A stretch of 64,000 bases of DNA, from NCBI GenBank assembly GCA_016801845.1, contig CM028918.1:20572001-20636000 (forward strand), in the 5' to 3' direction. The translations under genes and the position numbers were made by a program. Positions 61,970 to 64,000 of this stretch are shown one piece after another. Position 1 is the first letter of the stretch; each line of letters begins with the position of its first letter. Origin of the DNA: Polydactylus sextarius (Eukaryota; Chordata; Actinopteri; Polynemidae). Below the pieces are notes generated by a model that was not told where the DNA came from, made no database searches, and worked only from the letters and a program-made list of their open reading frames with translations.

Positions 61970-64000
61970 GATTAATAGAAAAAAAAAAAAATTAGAATAA
62001 ATAGACTAGACTTTAGGGTAATAATACTGTGATGTAGCAGTGAAATGCTTTATGTAACAAGGTCGGTTAAAGGTAAGGCTGTTTGGCAGTTGTTTTTAGG
62101 AGCTGCCAATTGTACAGGAGGCAGCTCAGACCACAGGAGCGCCAAGAAAAACAGTCAGAGATCCAGTGAGTAGTTTTTTATCAGCACCAGACCAAAGAAA
62201 ATGTCATGATCTGCTTGTTGTTTACTATCTGTTTACTTGGTATGGACCAATTAAGGCTATTTGTTTGAAGCCCAGGGCCAAAGGGTGAATGATCCAAACA
62301 CTGAGGGGCAAAAGAAACTCGAACAGCACAGGGCTCTAAAGGAGAAACAGAATAACTAGCAATTAGTGAACATAAACTAAATAAAGACAAATAAAACTTT
62401 ATTCCTCCTGCTTGGTGGTCCGGTTTTGTGAAATCTCAGATTTGACAACTGGGACTTAAAATAATTAGAATCATCACCAGCAAGGATGAGGAAAAGTGTA
62501 CATGTAGTTTTCTGCCAATTTGTTTGTCTTAAGACAACATGAAAGGAAATAACCGCAATCATCCCCAAGTGAAGACATTTAGAAAATGATGAATATGAAC
62601 ATGAAGCTCGAAACTGACACAGTTCAACTTAGTTTCTGCAGTTTGTGTATCACAACTCCACAACCAACATGTCAGTAGGGTGGAATATTAGCAATATTTT
62701 AATGACACATCAAAGACAAGTATCGATGTTATTCTGACTAAATCAAACTGCAGATTGGTTCCTCACATCTATATGAGTGCGTGCGCGTGTGTCCGTCAAG
62801 GTGAGAACTAATCAGAACATGAGAGGGGGCGGGTCCTGATTGTCTTTGATTGGCTCTGACCCAAAGATTCCTCTGCTCTCGTGTGTGTTTGAAACTGTGA
62901 CCTGTAGGCGTCTGCTTGTCCAACAGCAACAAACCAAACACATGTTGGACTGTTTGTAACTCAGAATGAAGTGAAGTATTGACAGCCTTTTTCATTAAGA
63001 ATGAAACTGGGAGGTGGAGATCAGACTTAGAACCAAACGTATACATTTCTGAAAGACTGACTAACACAGGTATGGTAAGAATAGCCAAAGTGACAACAAC
63101 AACAAAAACAACAACAACAGAAGAATTTGGACTGTCAGCGTTAACACATTAATCTATGCAATTAATATAACTGAGATTAATGCGTTAAAATAATCTAACC
63201 CCATTGACAGAAGTTTGTTCACTTCCAGAGTGTGCTGACCTCTGACACGAAAGCCGACGATTATCTACACGAACCTGTGACTTACCTGCATTCAGTCAGA
63301 GAGGAGAGACGTAGAAACATTGTTTGAAGAAGGAGAGAGCAAGTATTACTTGTATTGTATTACTGATATGAGCTTGAAATGATAGGGTACTGTCAAGGAT
63401 GACACCCACAACCTTTACCTGAGGGGAAGGAGTGATGTTGAGTTGTCAATGGTAACTGAAATACTGGTCAGAGGTTGGAGGAAAACTAGGATTTGATTTT
63501 GTGTGTGTCATCACAGAGGACATTGGGTGCAAAAGCACATTTGTGTTGTGTAGTGGAGATGTAGAGCACAGTCACTGTCACAGTCACAGTTACAGGTACA
63601 GGTACAGTTACACTGAGTACTAGTGGCTCATGAGCATAAATATTAGTAGGCCAGACACCGGCTCCAATGCCTTAATTGCTAAACATATCCCATACTTAAT
63701 GTAATTTTGTAGGCTAGCTACATTCAAAAGCCTCATTAATACAGTTATTAGGCCAAGTAGGTCTATGATACATATGATACATATAGCATGGCCTGTATGT
63801 TTCAGAAATGTATTTTTAATACATGTAGCCTATGTAGGGTTATTGATGAATAATAGATGAATGCAAGGCTGTCTTACCCAATATGTAATTCATGTTTCTT
63901 TGCTCGCTCAGAAAAGTGCCTCATCACTCACACTTTTGGTCCATATATCCCCTTGTCCTAAACATAGACTTGAGCCGAAGAGTAGCAAAACGGAAAGCAA
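61970..64000. other. Non-coding stretch
   Basis: No gene is recognised. It has a short poly(A), a (CAA)n run near 63.10 kb and a short 'acagtcacagttacaggtac' tandem near 63.58 kb. Confidence 0.45.

Noticed and set aside
1..64000. CRISPR arrays, operons, bacterial-type promoters or prophage
   Set aside because: The DNA is vertebrate, with spliced genes and SINE/LINE content; no regularly spaced repeats of CRISPR type are present.

Overview
The window looks like teleost fish nuclear DNA. It is intron-rich and AT-leaning, with many dinucleotide microsatellites, tRNA-derived SINEs, decayed LINEs and foldback or TIR DNA elements. It also holds a NACHT fragment typical of the expanded fish NLR family and a THAP-fused E2F6 gene of the kind known from fish. 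Placing it in percomorph fish is an inference from the style of the dispersed repeats. Most of the 64 kb is non-coding.

Layout. 1-8.9 kb: no gene recognised; repeats and two perfect CRE octamers. 9.7-12.8 kb, minus strand: a complete e2f6-type gene with eight coding exons (386 aa). It has an N-terminal THAP zinc finger, an acidic tract, the E2F winged helix with its RRVYD motif, and the dimerisation/marked-box region. Its sixth intron has the hallmarks of a U12-type AT-AC intron and contains a foldback repeat. 12.9-16.6 kb: relics of an L1/Tx1-type LINE on both strands, with a SINE and another dispersed repeat between them. 16.85-17.82 kb, plus strand: a three-exon gene for a small protein with two zinc-finger-like motifs, an Ala/Pro-rich linker and a C-terminal helix. 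20.6-20.96 kb, minus strand: a broken NLR (NACHT) relic.

26.2-31.1 kb, minus strand: three exons of an endothelin gene. They encode the furin site, the 21-residue mature peptide, the big-endothelin tail, the endothelin-like repeat and a basic C-terminus. A phase-compatible signal-peptide exon lies at 46.7 kb; if it belongs, the first intron is 15.6 kb and holds most of the sequence between 31 and 46.7 kb. The precursor would be 149 aa. The mature peptide departs from the usual endothelin C-terminus (Gly at position 18, Val at 20). The paralogue is not resolved.

46.9-64 kb: mainly repeats, including a 34-bp minisatellite at 50 kb, a roughly 70-bp tandem repeat at 48.6 kb, DNA transposon remnants and SINE/LINE tails. 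One weak candidate coding exon lies at 56.2 kb.

The two recognised genes are not functionally linked. E2F6 proteins are DP-dependent transcriptional repressors, and endothelins are secreted vasoactive and neural-crest signals. I found no convincing new multi-gene system. The best leads are the diverged endothelin, the THAP-E2F architecture with its U12 intron, the two-finger gene, and a pair of adjacent perfect hairpins at 32.8 kb.
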